Made by a program: the position numbers and the translations under genes
Shown: piece by piece, positions 1-7,784 of the stretch
Layout: each line of letters starts with the position of its first letter
Position numbering within the stretch: position 1 is the stretch's first letter
Notes under the pieces: model-generated
What the model saw: the letters and a program-made list of their open reading frames with translations, nothing else
What the model was told of the DNA's origin: nothing
The model's database searches: none
Source of the DNA: Bacteroidota bacterium
GTDB taxonomy: Bacteria > Bacteroidota > Bacteroidia > NS11-12g > UBA9320
NCBI GenBank assembly: GCA_003484585.1
Contig: DNBZ01000375.1
Location: forward strand, 1-21,902
DNA length: 21,902 bases
Direction: 5' to 3'

Positions 1-57
1 AAGCCTTTTAGTAAGGCGAATGAATTTTTGGATGAAGAGCTGGACTGGTCACTTTAG
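1..57 (+). CDS. 3' end of a truncated gene, product unknown
   Basis: Frame 1 is open from the window edge to a TAG at 55-57. It encodes an acidic, hydrophilic tail ending in ELDWSL. The start lies outside the window and the 18 residues are too few to assign a family. The tail converges on the - strand operon that ends at 89, with only 31 bp between the two stop codons. Calling it a gene end is an inference: an open frame this short could be chance, but its position in an otherwise empty convergent gap makes a gene end plausible. Confidence 0.4.
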   Translation, partial: KPFSKANEFLDEELDWSL

Positions 58-88
58 AAATTGTCCCACGAGGCTATAGGCTATATTG

Positions 89-454
89 CTATTCGCCTAG
101 CACCTCTACCTTAGTCACAAAGTATTTCGTGTCACCTAAAAAGGAAATCTGGACGTATTTTTCGTCATAATGTAGCGTTACACGTTTGCCATTATTCATA
201 GCACTCCGTAGCTTTTCTAGGAGCTCAGGTTCAGATTTTTTTACAGAGAAATTCCATATTCCTTGCTGTATCTCTCCTGTATTTAGTTGACCTTCATTGG
301 TCTTAAATACATATCCTTTCTTACTCATTTTGATAACTTGACCTGCACGCTCTCCCGAGCTATAGTTGCCAAATAACGCGAAAAGTATTACTAAGATGGC
401 ACCTGTTATAGTAAGGCCAATAATCCACAGAACTATCTTCTTTATTATGTTCAT
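89..454 (-). CDS. Small membrane-anchored protein of unknown function
   Basis: This 121-residue protein has one N-terminal membrane helix (about residues 5-28) followed by a soluble, presumably periplasmic domain of about 90 residues rich in beta-type sequence. The segment GERAGQVIKMSKKGYVFKTN resembles a small Bacteroidota family that is often given a misleading dehydrogenase name in databases; nothing here looks like a dehydrogenase (no Rossmann glycine motif, too short). It is the last gene of the rsmI-lnt-lipB set, 18 bp after lipB, so it is probably co-transcribed. The ATG start is supported by the short gap to lipB and by the Lys-Lys before the membrane helix. Function unknown. Confidence 0.75.
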   Translation of the reverse strand: MNIIKKIVLWIIGLTITGAILVILFALFGNYSSGERAGQVIKMSKKGYVFKTNEGQLNTGEIQQGIWNFSVKKSEPELLEKLRSAMNNGKRVTLHYDEKYVQISFLGDTKYFVTKVEVLGE

Positions 455-472
455 TCTCTAAGCTCTTTAGTA

Positions 473-1117
473 TTACAAAGCTAAAGCTTTTTGCCATTCA
501 GTTTTAAAACTATTTAGGAAGGCATCGGCAAATTCTGTGATAGTTCCCCTGCCTATTTCTTGGTGTATAGAGGTCACATTTTTATCTGTAATGCCACAAG
601 GTACTATGTGTTGAAAGTAGGATAAATCGGTAGTTACATTAAGTGCAAAGCCGTGCATACTCACTCCGTTTCTTACCCTAATTCCTATAGCACCTATCTT
701 TCTTTCGCTTCCTTTTTGTCCTACCCATATTCCAGTAAGTCCTTCTATCTGATATGCTAGTATCTCAAATGTAGCAAGAGCATTTATAATGCTTTGTTCT
801 AGTGTGGCTACGTACTTCGTCACTCCAACTCCGTGTTTTCTGAGATTAATAATAGGGTAACCTACCAACTGTCCAGGTCCGTGATATGTGATGTCTCCAC
901 CGCGATCTGTCTCGTATACTTCAGCTTCTATTTTTATCAGAAATTCAGGACTGACTATTAGATTATTTCTGTCGGCACTTTTACCGAAAGTATATACATG
1001 TGGATGCTCACATAGAATTAGGGTGTCATTTCCCTCAGTTAAAACCTCCCCGTGCACTTGCTGTTGCACTTGCAAGGCTGCAGAATATGCTGTTAGTCCT
1101 ATGTTTCTTACTTCCAT
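473..1117 (-). CDS. lipB: Octanoyl-[acyl carrier protein]:protein N-octanoyltransferase LipB
   Basis: LipB moves an octanoyl group from acyl carrier protein to a lysine of lipoyl domains, the first step of lipoate assembly in the cytoplasm. The 214-residue length is normal. Visible family motifs are RGGDITYHGPGQ (residues 72-83), the catalytic lysine in RKIGAIGIRV (Lys140), HGFALNV (155-161) and the catalytic cysteine in VPCGIT (Cys174). It lies 28 bp downstream of lnt and 18 bp upstream of the small membrane protein gene, all on the - strand, so an operon is likely. No truncation or missing residue was seen. Confidence 0.96.
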   Translation of the reverse strand: MEVRNIGLTAYSAALQVQQQVHGEVLTEGNDTLILCEHPHVYTFGKSADRNNLIVSPEFLIKIEAEVYETDRGGDITYHGPGQLVGYPIINLRKHGVGVTKYVATLEQSIINALATFEILAYQIEGLTGIWVGQKGSERKIGAIGIRVRNGVSMHGFALNVTTDLSYFQHIVPCGITDKNVTSIHQEIGRGTITEFADAFLNSFKTEWQKALAL

Positions 1118-1145
1118 TTACGCAGTGAATGCTTGTTGTGTTCTA

Positions 1146-2756
1146 CTATTCCTTTTTTGGTAGGGTAATGCTTTTTACAAGCATTCCTATGAGAAAGAAG
1201 ATGCCTATAAAACTAGCAAACCTACCTATGTAGTCACCGTAACGGCTGTAGAAAGTAAGCCTCGTCTGTTTCTTTGCTTTGACTTTTAGTACAGTAGGTT
1301 CCCACCACTCGGTGCGTTCTTGTATTTGGCCGAGTTCATCAATCCTACACGAGATACCGGTGTTGGCACTACGCAATACTTCACGTCTATTTTCTATGGC
1401 TCGCAAGCATGCATAGTACATATGCTGCTTATAGCCATCTGTATCTTGCCACCAGCCATCATTGGTAATGACGAGGAGTATCTCGGCACCTCTACGGGTG
1501 AAGTCAGCTACGTGTCCTGGGAATACACTCTCGTAGCATATCAGCGGAGCTACGTCTGGTTTATCTCCTGCATCAAAGTTTTTAGGATACGGATCTCTGC
1601 CGAGACTTCCACTTATCCCACCTAAGTCTAACTGAAGGAATTTTAAGAAGGAAAGTACTTCTGGATACGGCATTTTTTCCGCACCTGGTACTAGTTTCAT
1701 TTTATGATAAAGGTCTGTCTCGCCACTTGGACTTACTTCCATAGCTGTGTTATAGCTTTCATAGTATTGTCCATTAGTTTCACGAGCTGTAGGCTGCATT
1801 TTCTCTCCTTTATCATACCAGTTATAAGTAGATATTCCCGTGATGATGTGGATCTGAGGATGCTTTTTAGCAAATGCTTTGAGCAAGCGTACACTTTCAA
1901 AATTGTCCATCTGATCTTCATCCACATATTCTACTACAGCAGTCTCAGGCATTACTACGTACTCAGTATTTGGAGTGATTTCCTTCTCTGCCATGGCCAG
2001 CATCTTTTTAAGGTTACTCACCTTCTGCCCATCTTCCCATTTTAGGTTTGGGTCTATGTTGGGCTGAACAAGGATGGTCTCATATTCGTCAGATTCATAC
2101 ATAAAGAATCGTTCAAAAGCAGAAAAGTAAAATGGAATCGAAATCAACATAGGAACAATAATTACCAAAGCAGGCTTCAACCAAGTGGTCCATTTTTTAC
2201 TTTCTGATGTTACTGTTTTAAATATCAAAACATTAGCCCAGAGTACCCAAAGGCTTCCGCCGAGAGTCCCAGTGATTTCATACCACTGAACTACTTCATT
2301 GTGCTTGGCAAAGATATTGCCCAGTGTAAACCATGGCCACGTGATCTGCCAATTAAGATGCAGATGCTCGAATACGAGCCAGAGCATCACAAAGACAAGA
2401 AGTGCTTTGCCATCTCCTAATATCTTTCGTGCCTTGCGATATCCCCACCACGGTAGGTACATGACCGCTGCATTGGCAGCCATCATCACAAAGGTGATTA
2501 ATAGACTGTGAGTCACGCTATTAGGTGCTTCGGCGTAGTACACCCACCACGAGAGTATAATATTCCAAAAGAGTAGAGCAGCATACATGATCCATCCACT
2601 ACGTCTGGTGTTGTGCGTTTCTTTCTCTAAAAGCAGCAAAGGGACAAAAGCTATAAAGCCCAAGAAAAATAAATCTCTAGGAGGCCAAGCCAGCCAAAAG
2701 AGGATTCCTGGTAGCAGCGTGAGTAGCGTGAGTTTTAGTTTTCTATTTTGAATCAT
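1146..2756 (-). CDS. lnt: Apolipoprotein N-acyltransferase Lnt
   Basis: Lnt adds the third acyl chain to the N-terminal cysteine of lipoproteins in the inner membrane. The 536-residue protein has an N-terminal block of membrane helices (about residues 8-210), a nitrilase-type domain (about 225-490) and a final helix (about 512-528). The catalytic triad is visible: Glu271 in VMPETAV, Lys354 in HKMKLVPGAEKMPY and Cys408 in LICYESVFP. The start codon overlaps the end of rsmI by 14 bp, indicating translational coupling. Lipoproteins that would need this step occur in the window, for example GldB and the lipoprotein ending at 19902. Confidence 0.96.
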   Translation of the reverse strand: MIQNRKLKLTLLTLLPGILFWLAWPPRDLFFLGFIAFVPLLLLEKETHNTRRSGWIMYAALLFWNIILSWWVYYAEAPNSVTHSLLITFVMMAANAAVMYLPWWGYRKARKILGDGKALLVFVMLWLVFEHLHLNWQITWPWFTLGNIFAKHNEVVQWYEITGTLGGSLWVLWANVLIFKTVTSESKKWTTWLKPALVIIVPMLISIPFYFSAFERFFMYESDEYETILVQPNIDPNLKWEDGQKVSNLKKMLAMAEKEITPNTEYVVMPETAVVEYVDEDQMDNFESVRLLKAFAKKHPQIHIITGISTYNWYDKGEKMQPTARETNGQYYESYNTAMEVSPSGETDLYHKMKLVPGAEKMPYPEVLSFLKFLQLDLGGISGSLGRDPYPKNFDAGDKPDVAPLICYESVFPGHVADFTRRGAEILLVITNDGWWQDTDGYKQHMYYACLRAIENRREVLRSANTGISCRIDELGQIQERTEWWEPTVLKVKAKKQTRLTFYSRYGDYIGRFASFIGIFFLIGMLVKSITLPKKE

Positions 2757-3423
2757 ATCCGCCTACTAGTAGCACAAATTCTCCTTTAGGATCTTTCAAT
2801 TCGAAATGGGCTAACACCTCAGTAACGGTTCCTCGTATGTGTTCTTCAAATTTTTTAGTTAGCTCTCTTCCGATACACACTTTTCGTTCTTCTCCCAAAA
2901 GCTCTTTTATCATAACCAGCGTTTTTACGATGCGGTGCGGACTTTCATAAAAAATGGTAGTTCGTTTCTCTTCTAGCAAATTCAGAATCTTAGTTTGCTT
3001 TCCTTTTTTGTGAGGTAAAAATCCTTCGTACACGAAAGTATCACAAGGCAATCCAGAATTGACCAAAGCCACTATGGCGGCTACGGCACCTGGGAGTGTG
3101 ATTACCTGTAGGTCATGGGCTATTGCTTCTCTTATGAGCAGATATCCAGGGTCTGAGATGCCCGGCATTCCTGCATCTGAGCATACAGCAAAGTTTTCTC
3201 CAGCTTGTAGTTTCGAGATAACCATTTGCAAGTTTTTATGCTCATTGTGCTGATGAAAAGGAATTAACTTTTTCTCAATATTGTAATGGTCTAGTAGTTT
3301 TTTAGTCTGCCTCGTATCTTCTGCCAGCACCGCATCCACAGTGCCCAATATTTCTACTGCTCGGTAGGTTATATCTGCCAGATTGCCAATAGGTGTAGGT
3401 ACTATATATAATGTTCCGCTCAC
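2743..3423 (-). CDS. rsmI: 16S rRNA (cytidine(1402)-2'-O)-methyltransferase RsmI
   Basis: RsmI 2'-O-methylates C1402 of 16S rRNA using S-adenosylmethionine. The motifs are PTPIGNLADIT near the N-terminus, CSDAGMPGISDPG (about 81-93), YESPHR (159-164) and RELTKKFEE (186-194). I start at the GTG at 3423-3421, giving 226 residues beginning (M)SGTLYIVPTPIGNL, the usual family N-terminus. The frame is open further upstream to 3513, but those 30 residues have no family counterpart and would overlap the divergent gene. A -7-like element TATTTTTG (3431-3438, - strand) ends 7 nt before this GTG. First gene of the rsmI-lnt-lipB operon. Confidence 0.94.
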   Translation of the reverse strand: MSGTLYIVPTPIGNLADITYRAVEILGTVDAVLAEDTRQTKKLLDHYNIEKKLIPFHQHNEHKNLQMVISKLQAGENFAVCSDAGMPGISDPGYLLIREAIAHDLQVITLPGAVAAIVALVNSGLPCDTFVYEGFLPHKKGKQTKILNLLEEKRTTIFYESPHRIVKTLVMIKELLGEERKVCIGRELTKKFEEHIRGTVTEVLAHFELKDPKGEFVLLVGGYDSK

Positions 3424-3460
3424 TTTCGGGCAAAAATAGGTAATATTGAAACCGAAAGTG
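3421..3460. repeat. 9-bp inverted repeat spanning two divergent start regions
   Basis: CACTTTCGG at 3421-3429 and CCGAAAGTG at 3452-3460 are perfect reverse complements separated by 22 bp. The left arm contains the rsmI GTG start on the - strand. The right arm ends with an in-frame GTG of the divergent secreted-protein gene on the + strand. The spacer carries a -7-like box on each strand: TATTTTTG on the - strand (3431-3438) and the weaker TAATATTG on the + strand (3441-3448). It could be an operator shared by both genes, or a mirror-image pair of near-leaderless initiation sites. Confidence 0.6.
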
Positions 3461-4561
3461 GGTAGATTTATCGCATATATAGTGTTTTTGCTAGTTGGTT
3501 CGTTCGCAGCCACTGCTCAGCGGGTTTCTACACTTAGGACTTTGCCAGATGCTTTGAAGGAAAATTCGGGTTTAGCCTTTTACCCTAATAGCATTCTCTA
3601 TTTTATAAATGATGGGGGAAATGCCCCATTACTCCACAGATACGATACCGTAAATAATGACTATAGCACGGTGACTGTGCTCAATGCATCTAATGCCGAC
3701 TGGGAAGACCTAGCTCAAGATACAGAAGGGAATCTGTACATAGGCGATATAGGAAATAATAGCAATAACCGGCAAAACCTAAAGATATACAAATCAGTGA
3801 ATCCCGAGACTATAGCTAGTAATGAGATTACTGTAGATACTATCTCATATACGTATAGTAATCAGACTACTTTTCCGCCAGAATCTGATTCGCTTAATTT
3901 TGACTGTGAAGCGATGCTCTGGTATAAGGATAGCATATACTTATTTACCAAGAATAGAACGAGTCCGTACGATGGGTGGTGTTATATGTATGTACTGCCC
4001 GATGAGCCAGGAGAATACGTGGCTCAACTTAGGGATAGTGTGCAGTTTACAGCTATGAGCAAGGAAGCAGGATGGATAACTGGAGCAGACATACGAAATG
4101 ATTCGCTGGTGCTACTCACTAGTGGTAAAGTACGTTTGGCTCCGGCTTTTAACTCGGCACCTTTGGGGAGCCTATCTTGGACTACGTATGACGTGGGTTT
4201 TTCTCAAAAGGAAGCCATTGTATTTGGTGCATCTTCAGATAAAATTTTCATTTCAGACGAACTCTTTATTATTGGGAATAAGCTGTACCTATTAGATTTG
4301 GCCAAAATCAATGCTAGCTTAGACGATCTGTTTAGTTCCAGTTTTGAAGTAAAACAAACAAGCACCACGCTGCATATAAAGTTGCAGAAAAGAGCAAAAG
4401 CAGAACTACATATCTATTCTATAATGGGTGTGAAAATGTACGATGTGCCATTCGAAAAGGAGTTGTTCATTAGCCAAGAAGAACTTGCGGCTGGTAATTA
4501 CATTATTCAACTTTTTGTAGCAGGAGAAAATTGCAGCTTTAGGTGGGCCAAGTCCGAATAA
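3446..4561 (+). CDS. Secreted protein, probable beta-propeller with T9SS C-terminal sorting domain
   Basis: The 371-residue protein starts with a signal peptide: basic MKPKVGR, hydrophobic FIAYIVFLLVGSFA, then ATAQ as the likely cleavage area near residue 24. The middle (about 30-300) has repeated strand-rich blocks with Asp/Asn turns (such as INDGGNAPLLHRY, YIGDIGNN) resembling propeller-type proteins. The last 70 residues (KQTSTTLHIKLQ..., HIYSIMGVKMYDV, LAAGNYIIQLF) have the look of a type A sorting domain of the type IX secretion system, so cell-surface or secreted location is inferred. The start is uncertain: TTG at 3446 gives the better signal peptide, GTG at 3458 is the alternative, and no ATG is close. 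Enzymatic function unknown. Confidence 0.8.
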   Translation: MKPKVGRFIAYIVFLLVGSFAATAQRVSTLRTLPDALKENSGLAFYPNSILYFINDGGNAPLLHRYDTVNNDYSTVTVLNASNADWEDLAQDTEGNLYIGDIGNNSNNRQNLKIYKSVNPETIASNEITVDTISYTYSNQTTFPPESDSLNFDCEAMLWYKDSIYLFTKNRTSPYDGWCYMYVLPDEPGEYVAQLRDSVQFTAMSKEAGWITGADIRNDSLVLLTSGKVRLAPAFNSAPLGSLSWTTYDVGFSQKEAIVFGASSDKIFISDELFIIGNKLYLLDLAKINASLDDLFSSSFEVKQTSTTLHIKLQKRAKAELHIYSIMGVKMYDVPFEKELFISQEELAAGNYIIQLFVAGENCSFRWAKSE

Positions 4562-4564
4562 TTT

Positions 4565-4572
4565 TACCTTTG
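4565..4572 (+). promoter_or_regulatory. Probable -7 promoter element TACCTTTG
   Basis: TACCTTTG matches the Bacteroidota sigma-factor -7 consensus TAnnTTTG exactly and ends 9 nt before the ATG at 4582. No clear TTG -33 element is seen at the usual spacing. If used, transcription would begin only a few bases before the start codon, giving a very short or absent leader. Confidence 0.45.
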
Positions 4573-4581
4573 TAGCGGAAT

Positions 4582-5331
4582 ATGCGAATCGCACTGCTCA
4601 GTTTAATTTTACTTGTACTCATGTCATTTTCATCAGAAGAAGAACCTAGTTTCAAAGACCTACAACTCGAACACTATCGCGTGTTGCAAGCTTATCAAGA
4701 AAAAGGGGAAGATGTGTTTGCTAAGCTCAAAGCCAAGGAGGTAAGCCACTTTGGGTTTGATATGTTTATTAGAGCTTTCAAGTTTGAAGAGGATCTAGAA
4801 GTGTGGGCTAAGAATAAGGAAGATTCTACCTACCAGCTTATCGCCACCTATAAGTTTTGTCAGAACATAGGTGAGCTTGGCCCAAAACGAAAAGAAGGCG
4901 ATAAACAAATACCTGAGGGTTTTTATAACATAAGCAAGTTCAATCATGAGAGTGCCTTCTTCTTATCTCTTAAGGTAGATTACCCTAATGCGAGTGATTC
5001 TGTATTTGCAGATAAGAAAAGTCCGGGTGGTATGATTTTCATCCACGGAGGATGTAACACAATAGGCTGTATTCCTATTACGGATGAGTGGATTAAGGAA
5101 GTTTATGTTTTCTGTGTGGAAGCTAGAAGTGGGGGCCAAGCGGATATTCCTATTCAGATTTTCCCTACACGACTAACGGACGAAAACTATGGCCTACTCA
5201 AGGAGCAATACAAAGAAGAATCGCTACATAAATTCTGGGGTCAACTTAAAAGGGGTTATGATCTATTTGAGAAAAGCAATGAGCTTCCAGAGGTCGTGAT
5301 AATGCCCGGGGGGGAGTATAATTTTAGGTGA
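4582..5331 (+). CDS. YafK-type L,D-transpeptidase (YkuD fold), exported
   Basis: The 249-residue protein has an N-terminal hydrophobic segment (residues 3-16, IALLSLILLVLMSF) that should act as a signal peptide or anchor. The catalytic signature of the YkuD/L,D-transpeptidase family is IHGGCNTIGCIPI, with His155 and nucleophile Cys163; the upstream KRKEGDKQIPEGFY (about 102-115) is typical of the YafK subgroup. Such enzymes act on peptidoglycan tetrapeptides in the periplasm, forming 3-3 cross-links, attaching proteins or hydrolysing links; which reaction applies cannot be decided here. It follows the secreted protein gene by 20 bp but has its own -7 box at 4565-4572. Confidence 0.88.
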   Translation: MRIALLSLILLVLMSFSSEEEPSFKDLQLEHYRVLQAYQEKGEDVFAKLKAKEVSHFGFDMFIRAFKFEEDLEVWAKNKEDSTYQLIATYKFCQNIGELGPKRKEGDKQIPEGFYNISKFNHESAFFLSLKVDYPNASDSVFADKKSPGGMIFIHGGCNTIGCIPITDEWIKEVYVFCVEARSGGQADIPIQIFPTRLTDENYGLLKEQYKEESLHKFWGQLKRGYDLFEKSNELPEVVIMPGGEYNFR

Positions 5332-5366
5332 GAATTATTGGTAAGTTTTAGTTTATAGCAGTAAAT

Positions 5367-5951
5367 ATGATGCCAAAAATAACTTCGAAAAAATATTTAA
5401 AAACAGGAAGAATAACAGCATTATTTTCTTTCCTAATTGGGACCGTCATTTTTGCTCTTTACTATTTCACTTCTGCATTTATGCTTCTTTTTATTGGATA
5501 TGCATTTGTCGTATTTGTAGGTATACTAAATCTGATATTGCTATTTGTTATTTTAGCTCGTGCTAACTCGGATAGCGAAAATCGAGCTAAGCTGCTAAAG
5601 ACTAGCGGGCTACTACTCTTAAATATTTCCGTTATGCTCTTTTACTGTTGGGTGGCAATTGTGTTACTTGGAACAATGAGAATAACATTTACGAATAATA
5701 CCGAGAATCAAATAACGGATATAAACGTGGTAGGCTGTGGCGGCGGGTACATTGACCAATTAGAAGTAGGAGAAAGTACAACTGTGTGGGTCAAAATTAT
5801 TGGTGATTGCGATATATCTATCGACTATTTATATAATGGAAAGCGTGAAAGAGAAGAGGTAATAGGTTATGTTACTTCAAGTATGGGCCAAAAATGGACA
5901 TATAAAATTAGCAGGAAAAACATCAAATTAGTTCCTCTGGCTAACTTATAG
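5367..5951 (+). CDS. Predicted membrane protein of unknown function
   Basis: The 194-residue protein has hydrophobic helices at about 16-36, 38-64 and 79-103, then a soluble C-terminal domain of about 90 residues rich in beta-type sequence (MRITFTNNTENQITDINVVGCGGGYIDQLEVG...). That domain, with a short FTN-N-IT-DI start and strands ending in charged turns, resembles small immunoglobulin-like domains; this is a weak impression. Two ATG codons stand in tandem at the start. It lies 35 bp after the transpeptidase gene on the same strand and converges with gldB, stop codons 15 bp apart. I do not recognise a named family. Confidence 0.75.
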   Translation: MMPKITSKKYLKTGRITALFSFLIGTVIFALYYFTSAFMLLFIGYAFVVFVGILNLILLFVILARANSDSENRAKLLKTSGLLLLNISVMLFYCWVAIVLLGTMRITFTNNTENQITDINVVGCGGGYIDQLEVGESTTVWVKIIGDCDISIDYLYNGKREREEVIGYVTSSMGQKWTYKISRKNIKLVPLANL

Positions 5952-5966
5952 CGAATAATTTAAACA

Positions 5967-7004
5967 CTACGGTCTATACCCGCTTTTCTGAAATATGGCT
6001 TGGTGGTTTTTGTCTGCTATCAGATCTTGGATAGTCAGGTTTGGGTTCTTATCCATATACTCTCGTACTATCTGCCAGCCAAACCAAGCACCTACTCGCG
6101 GGCTACTACCATTCTGAAAAGGAGTAGTAAATGGAGCATCGTTGAAATAGTGTTTTTGGTACTCGTTTTTATCTGTGCTAAAGAGTATTTCCTTCTCTAT
6201 TAGATAGGTCCACATATCGCTCTCTTTTTCCTGTGCCCACTCTAGCTGCCCAGCTAGGTAGTTTATCTTGAGCGAATCGTGATATTCTGGGAGCAATAAA
6301 TCCATTAGATATAGTTTTTTGCCCTCATAAATGGCTTGTTCCATAAAATTAGAAGATGGATGCTCCTTTACTATATAATTAGCAAAAGTCTGAGCACAGT
6401 TGGGTACTACTCTATACGGTTCAAATTTCTTCACTCGATACACAGGAAAGTTTTGCGGATCTATAAGAGAATATACCTCAAAGTCGCTCCCTAGATATAA
6501 GTCTAGCCCTACTAAAAATTGCTTGTCTGCCGCGTCGTACGCAGATCCATAACGCAGGGTAGATATAAAGGTAGTCGTGTTTTCTATCTTTTCAGCGGGG
6601 AAATAGCTTTGGATATATTTCGCGAGATTATTTAGCCCTTTCTTCTGTTCCTCGAAATCTCCAAAAACCTCCTGAGTTTTTTCGTATAGTCTATACATAT
6701 CTTTATCTGCTATGTATTTGTATAGGTTTACTGCCACATCTTCAGCATTGCCATCAGGAGTTTGTACATTGGGTGCCACTATAGACTGGGTGTAGGTAGT
6801 ATAGAATTTAGGGTATTGGGTGGCTAGTTGGTTTACATCATCCACACTATTGCACTCGAAAAGTGCTTGTTCAAAGCGAGTTACGCTTATATCTAACTCT
6901 ATGTTAGATAAATCTTTTACGTGAACATTGTCCTTGCAACTGGTGAGCGTAGCAAGAAAGCAGATTATTAGAACTTTGTGTAGAAGTATTAATTTTTTAG
7001 GCAT
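5967..7004 (-). CDS. gldB: Gliding motility lipoprotein GldB
   Basis: The 345-residue protein begins with a lipoprotein signal: KK, hydrophobic LLHKVLIICFLATL, then TSCKDN with the lipidated cysteine at residue 23. The body matches GldB of gliding Bacteroidota: VTRFEQALFE near the N-terminus, FLVGLDLYLGSDF in the middle and PRVGAWFGWQIVREYMDKNPN near the C-terminus. In Flavobacterium johnsoniae GldB is essential for gliding and linked to the Gld/T9SS machinery; its biochemical role is not settled. The gene is divergent from the outer-membrane barrel-nadE pair. gldC, which often follows gldB, is not present between gldB and the convergent membrane protein gene. Confidence 0.92.
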   Translation of the reverse strand: MPKKLILLHKVLIICFLATLTSCKDNVHVKDLSNIELDISVTRFEQALFECNSVDDVNQLATQYPKFYTTYTQSIVAPNVQTPDGNAEDVAVNLYKYIADKDMYRLYEKTQEVFGDFEEQKKGLNNLAKYIQSYFPAEKIENTTTFISTLRYGSAYDAADKQFLVGLDLYLGSDFEVYSLIDPQNFPVYRVKKFEPYRVVPNCAQTFANYIVKEHPSSNFMEQAIYEGKKLYLMDLLLPEYHDSLKINYLAGQLEWAQEKESDMWTYLIEKEILFSTDKNEYQKHYFNDAPFTTPFQNGSSPRVGAWFGWQIVREYMDKNPNLTIQDLIADKNHQAIFQKSGYRP

Positions 7005-7012
7005 AACCTTTG
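7005..7012 (+). promoter_or_regulatory. Candidate -7 element for the barrel-nadE pair
   Basis: AACCTTTG differs by one base from TAnnTTTG. It directly abuts the divergent gldB start codon (7002-7004) and leaves a 28-nt AT-rich leader before the ATG at 7041. No good -33 TTG was found at the usual spacing. Tentative. Confidence 0.3.
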
Positions 7013-7040
7013 CAATAAGTAGAATTAAATAATTATCAAT

Positions 7041-7760
7041 ATGAAAAACATTACAATATTAGTTTTGGGTATGCTTATAACTCAACTATCTTTTGCACAA
7101 GGTGAGTTTAGATTTGGACTAAAAGGGTCTTCTAATTTTGGCTGGGTAGGCGGCACAAGTAAGAATATAGTGAATGACGGTACTACTGTAGCATTTGGTT
7201 ATGGAATTATGGGAGATTATTATTTTAAACCAAACTATGGGATTAGTGCTGAAATTATGTTGTCTAACATCAAAAGTAAATTCACTGTTACTGAACCACT
7301 TGTTTTTAATAGTGTTCCGAGTGACACTGTGAATGACCTTCGCTATGAGTACAATATTCAATATTTAGATATACCACTTACCATGAAATTTAGAACTAAA
7401 GAAATAGGTAATATGACTTACTTCGGTCAGTTCGGAGTGTCCATGGGTTTTGCTCTCAATGCTAAAACTAGTATAGTAAGTACCGGGCTGCCTAAGTTTA
7501 TATCTGATCAAGAACCTACAGAATATCGGGTAAATGGTGCTGAAGGGGATGCTTTTACAGTAAATAACTTTGATGATAAGGTGTTCTTATTTCGTTTACC
7601 ATTGATAATAGGTGGTGGTGTAGAGTACAAAATGGCAGGGAGTACTTCGCTACAAGCCGGGGTGCGTATAGCAAATACATTTACAGATATGTTTGTGAAA
7701 GACAAGACTGCTATTGCTAAGAACAATTATGTAGCTCTCTCTGTTGGGGTGTTATTTTAA
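7041..7760 (+). CDS. Outer-membrane beta-barrel protein (PorT/OmpA-beta-barrel-like)
   Basis: The 239-residue protein has a signal peptide (MKNITILVLGMLITQLSFAQ, cleavage near residue 19) and then alternating aromatic/glycine strands typical of small eight-stranded barrels in Bacteroidota: FRFGLKGSSNFGWVGG at the start, YNIQYLDIPLTMKFR in the middle, and a final strand NNYVALSVGVLF ending in phenylalanine, as expected of a barrel insertion signal. It sits 24 bp upstream of nadE on the same strand, so the two are likely co-transcribed, although no functional tie is obvious. Related barrels next to gld genes are sometimes called PorT-like; the sequence alone does not show a T9SS role. Confidence 0.82.
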   Translation: MKNITILVLGMLITQLSFAQGEFRFGLKGSSNFGWVGGTSKNIVNDGTTVAFGYGIMGDYYFKPNYGISAEIMLSNIKSKFTVTEPLVFNSVPSDTVNDLRYEYNIQYLDIPLTMKFRTKEIGNMTYFGQFGVSMGFALNAKTSIVSTGLPKFISDQEPTEYRVNGAEGDAFTVNNFDDKVFLFRLPLIIGGGVEYKMAGSTSLQAGVRIANTFTDMFVKDKTAIAKNNYVALSVGVLF

Positions 7761-7784
7761 TAACAACTTAAAGAAAAGAAATAC

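Noticed and set aside
58..88. Imperfect hairpin between the left-edge gene end and the small membrane protein gene
   Set aside because: Stem is short and interrupted, with no T-run; not enough for a terminator call.
888..1163. Open frames opposite lipB, lnt, the RND permease and the SQR-like gene
   Set aside because: They lie wholly or largely antisense to genes with clear catalytic motifs and encode low-complexity or Cys/Ser-rich sequence without domains.
3424..3513. In-frame extension of rsmI by 30 residues to an upstream start
   Set aside because: The family N-terminus (SGTLYIVPTPIGNL) begins exactly at the GTG at 3423, the extra residues match nothing in the family, and they would overlap the divergent gene's signal peptide.
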